From Clostridia bacterium (GTDB lineage: Bacteria > Bacillota > Clostridia > Oscillospirales > CAG-272): DNA of 5,493 bases. The stretch's first letter is position 1; every line of letters starts with the position of its first letter. Both the position numbers and the translations under genes were made by a program. Location: NCBI GenBank assembly GCA_017504335.1, contig JAFVRI010000216.1, positions 1 through 5,493 of the forward strand, given 5' to 3'. Under the pieces are notes generated by a model. The model saw only the letters and a list, made by a program, of their open reading frames with translations. It did no database searches and was not told the origin of the DNA. Positions 2,881 to 5,493 of the stretch are shown here, piece by piece.

Positions 2881-5493
2881 TTATTCGTCGATTATCAAGA
2901 TCGCGGAATTTGGAATCATACAGTAATAAAATGTCTGATCCTTTTGCGAACAATGGTACACGATGCTATGTGTTTCGCTGTAAGCTACCCGATAGGCTAT
3001 ATTGTTCTCTTTTTCCAATATAAATTCATGTGTACCTTCGGTGGGTCGGAAGCTTGCATCCAATTCCGCAAAGACCACGTCCTCGCTGATCGTGATTTCC
3101 GCAATACCCTTTGTGAATCCTTCGGGATATACAACATGATCCCGGCACACCACGGTGACATTTGATGGAATATTGCTGTCCGGCTTGAACAATATATTCC
3201 ACATATCCCGGGATCCCTCATAATAAATTGTTTGAAGAGAAGAGCATCCATGGAAGGGCATTTGGGAAATGGACCGAATTCCATAAGGAATCGTGACGCT
3301 TTCCAGATTGGTGCAGTTTCCAAAGGCACTCTTTCCAAGTGTCGTAAGCGAATCGGGAAGTACGATTGTTTTCAGTGCGCTGCACCCGTAAAAGGCTTGC
3401 ATGGGAATCTCTTGGAGCGTGGGTGATAAGCTTACGCTTGTCAGATTGGAACATCCCTCAAACATGTATTCTGTCAGGATGGAAGATTCGCAGATCAGGG
3501 TTTCCAAGGATGTAATCTTTCGGAATGCAAATATGGGGATTTCTTTTAGATTTTGAGACAAGGTAAGGGTTTTCAGCCTTGAACAACCTTCAAACATCTG
3601 TGTTCCCGCAACGGGACTTTGGAGGATCGCTGTTTCCAATGCCGTACAGTTCAGAAAAGCCTTTTCGTCGATTGCGGTTACCGAGTATGGAATTGTTACT
3701 GATGCGAGTGCCTTGCAATCCTCAAAAGCCCTCATGCCTATGGAAGTGACTGAGTTTGGAATTGTGATCGATGCCAGAGCCGTGCAATTTTGGAACGCAA
3801 CCTTATGGATCGCGGTTACGGTGTCGGGAATGATTACCGTGCGCAGTGACGTGCAATTTTTAAAGGCCTCAATGCCGATTTCTGTAACAGTCGAGGGAAT
3901 CGTAATGGATTCTATCGCGGTCGAGTCAGTCATTGTAAGTGTGGTGACGTTTGCGCCGAATTGGACGGTTTTTAAACGTGGCATCATGTTCAAATGGCAA
4001 ACGACGACGGAATCGGGAATGGTGATGGTTTCAATTGCCGAATTTGCAAACATCCCTCGCTCCAATTCCCGAAGGGTAGGCGGCAATGCTACGTCGGTGA
4101 GCGCGTGACATTCGGAAAATACGCCGAATCCGAAGCTTGTGACGGTCATTTGGCTCATGTCTACGGAAACCAAATTACGGCAATAGGAAAACGCACATTC
4201 CCCAATGGTGGTTACCGTTTGCGGAACCGTAATACTTGTGAAAGAATCACATTCGGAAAATGCGGTTTTTCTGATGATTCGCAGATCGGACGGCCAATTT
4301 ATATTTTCCAGAGATCTGCAAGCCTGAAACGCACTTTCCGGAATCACCGTCAGCGCATCGGGGAACACAACCGAAGTTAATTTTTCACAACCGTGGAAGG
4401 AGCTGATCCCAAGCCGTTGCACGCCGGGCATTTCAATGCTTTCAAGGTTGATACATCCTGCAAATGCATAGTTCGGCAAAGATTGGATTTTTTCGGGGAG
4501 GATGACCTTCGTAATGTTGACACAGTCTCGGAAATCCTTTATGGCAGTCACGTCATCTCCAGCCGGGCTTTTTTGGGGGATTTCGATCACGCCACTGTTT
4601 AGCCTGCTCGCGGAGGGGCCTACCGAGCAGGTTCCGTTTCCGTTGGAATAGTATTGGAGCGGATTTTCCTCAGGGTTCTCCTTCAAACACACAATTTCCA
4701 CTTGATTTGTGGAGCTTGGTCCAAAGGCGTTGCCCGCGACCTCCACTTTTTCCCATTGGTAAGGAGCACCTTCAAAGAACACCGTTTGGATAGATCCGTA
4801 AAAGGAAAGTTGGTACAGGGTCTTCAGGGTTTCGGGGAAGGTGACCTCGGTCATTTCGTTTCCGCGAAAAGCATTTATTTGTACTTGACGCAGCCGATTT
4901 CCAAAGTCCACTTCGGATATCGGAGAAAGATAGAATGCATCCTCATAAATAGTGATAACGTCATGGAAAGTCAACTTTTTAAGGGCTATGCACAATCGGA
5001 ACGCGGAATCTTCGACTGCGCGTGTTCCGCCAAACTCAACCTCGGTCAAAGAGGAGCACATTTGGAATGAATATTCCCCAATGGTTCGCATGGATTGTGG
5101 GAAAACGATTTTTTTGAGTTCATCTCTGCCGGAAAACGCGAAATCGGGGATGACTTCCAGTCCCTCGGGGAAAATCAGTACCTCCGGAAGCTTTTCCGTT
5201 TTATTGACATAGATGATTTTCGTTCCGTCCATAGAAAAGATCATCCCGCCGACTTCGGTAAGATTTCCGTTTTCTGCCGCATGTACCTCTTCCAAGCTTT
5301 CGCAGTTGGAAAGGCATTTTTCTTCAACCGTTTCCAGTGTTTTGGAAAGATGGATGATTTTTAAGCTTTTGGCATTGACAAACGCATCCGCAGAAAGCGT
5401 GACAACACCCTCGGGGATGAAAATTTCGCTTTCCTTGCCGGTGTAGGAGAGCAGGATGCCGTTTTCAATCACAAAATAATCGTTGGGATTGGG
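2881..5493 (-). CDS. BspA-type leucine-rich-repeat (LRR_5) protein, two LRR modules, N-terminus cut by window edge
   Basis: At least 870 residues, dominated by ~23-residue repeats of the type 'L-x-s-I-x-I-P-x-s-V-T-x-I-g-x-x-A-F-x-x-C'. Numbering from V/M at 5472: block 1 (about 1-228, roughly eight repeats plus an island GGMIFSMDGTKIIYV at 75-89), cap 1 (229-262, FFEGAPYQW), linker (263-292, YYSNGNGTCSV), block 2 (293-748, about twenty repeats), cap 2 (748-778, IYYEGSRDMW), then an unrecognised ~85-residue tail. LRR_5/BspA proteins are often surface proteins that bind host or microbial partners, but no signal peptide, anchor or membrane segment is visible here. The frame stays open to the window edge (PNPNDYF before the GTG at 5472), no ribosome site precedes that GTG, and FVIENGILLSYTGKE resembles an internal lead-in to a first repeat. 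The true start is therefore probably outside. Own terminator downstream. Specific function unknown. Confidence 0.92.
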   Translation of the reverse strand, partial: PNPNDYFVIENGILLSYTGKESEIFIPEGVVTLSADAFVNAKSLKIIHLSKTLETVEEKCLSNCESLEEVHAAENGNLTEVGGMIFSMDGTKIIYVNKTEKLPEVLIFPEGLEVIPDFAFSGRDELKKIVFPQSMRTIGEYSFQMCSSLTEVEFGGTRAVEDSAFRLCIALKKLTFHDVITIYEDAFYLSPISEVDFGNRLRQVQINAFRGNEMTEVTFPETLKTLYQLSFYGSIQTVFFEGAPYQWEKVEVAGNAFGPSSTNQVEIVCLKENPEENPLQYYSNGNGTCSVGPSASRLNSGVIEIPQKSPAGDDVTAIKDFRDCVNITKVILPEKIQSLPNYAFAGCINLESIEMPGVQRLGISSFHGCEKLTSVVFPDALTVIPESAFQACRSLENINWPSDLRIIRKTAFSECDSFTSITVPQTVTTIGECAFSYCRNLVSVDMSQMTVTSFGFGVFSECHALTDVALPPTLRELERGMFANSAIETITIPDSVVVCHLNMMPRLKTVQFGANVTTLTMTDSTAIESITIPSTVTEIGIEAFKNCTSLRTVIIPDTVTAIHKVAFQNCTALASITIPNSVTSIGMRAFEDCKALASVTIPYSVTAIDEKAFLNCTALETAILQSPVAGTQMFEGCSRLKTLTLSQNLKEIPIFAFRKITSLETLICESSILTEYMFEGCSNLTSVSLSPTLQEIPMQAFYGCSALKTIVLPDSLTTLGKSAFGNCTNLESVTIPYGIRSISQMPFHGCSSLQTIYYEGSRDMWNILFKPDSNIPSNVTVVCRDHVVYPEGFTKGIAEITISEDVVFAELDASFRPTEGTHEFILEKENNIAYRVAYSETHSIVYHCSQKDQTFYYCMIPNSAILIIDE
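3373..3636 (-). repeat. Duplicated 44-residue double repeat inside the LRR protein
   Basis: Residues 613-656 and 657-700 are each a 21+23-residue pair of LRR units. Both begin ET, share MFEGCS at the same place, then a LS..L.EIP..AF half, and end SL or AL. The short 21-residue half lacks the usual 'IP..VT' strand. The matching offsets point to duplication of a two-repeat unit (132 bp), since diverged at the DNA level. Confidence 0.7.
3637..3912 (-). repeat. Four tandem 69-bp LRR units in perfect register
   Basis: Residues 521-543, 544-566, 567-589 and 590-612 are four consecutive units of exactly 23 residues. They are the most regular in the protein, with cores such as SITIPNSVTSIG, AF and NC(T)AL in the same columns. 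Even length and close similarity suggest recent expansion by unequal crossing-over, compared with the more diverged flanking repeats. Confidence 0.8.

Noticed and set aside
2836..3165. Plus-strand 109-codon frame beginning in the LRR 3' region
   Set aside because: No ribosome site, overlaps the LRR coding end in antisense, and no recognisable protein features.
3373..3912. CRISPR-like array, because of regularly spaced similar units
   Set aside because: The period is 69 bp in frame with a continuous LRR protein; there are no identical short repeats with unrelated spacers.

Overview
The window carries two transcription units on the minus strand of what looks like a Gram-positive, clostridia-like Firmicute. 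That placement is inference. It rests on a lipoprotein-type (not periplasmic) solute-binding protein, strong GGAGG-type ribosome sites, a textbook sigma-70/SigA promoter, and a BspA-type leucine-rich-repeat protein, a family common in gut Firmicutes. No gene was found on the plus strand; the long plus-strand reading frames are antisense shadows.

Reading in the direction of transcription (high to low coordinates): 5493-2881 is a large BspA-like LRR_5 protein, cut off at the window edge. It has two LRR blocks, each closed by a similar cap, and an unrecognised C-terminal tail. Its 3' region holds an 18-bp-offset direct repeat and an intrinsic terminator (2784-2826). The intergenic stretch 2618-2783 then contains phased A-tracts and a perfect TTGACA-17-TATAAT promoter facing the next operon, with a 13-bp palindrome lying on the -10 box.

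2617-79 is a compact polar amino-acid ABC importer operon: solute-binding lipoprotein, then permease, then ATPase. A strong hairpin sits between binding protein and permease, and the permease and ATPase genes overlap by 20 bases. The lipoprotein should capture the amino acid outside the cell, a permease dimer should move it, and an ATPase dimer should power it. The exact amino acid cannot be read from sequence. The ATPase carries an insert of roughly 55-60 residues between its Walker A region and Q-loop. Downstream of the operon (15-66) lie nested palindromes resembling a dispersed intergenic repeat.

No wholly new system is evident. The items most worth a second look are the ATPase insert, the palindrome over the -10 box, the intercistronic hairpin, and the two-module architecture and orphan tail of the LRR protein.
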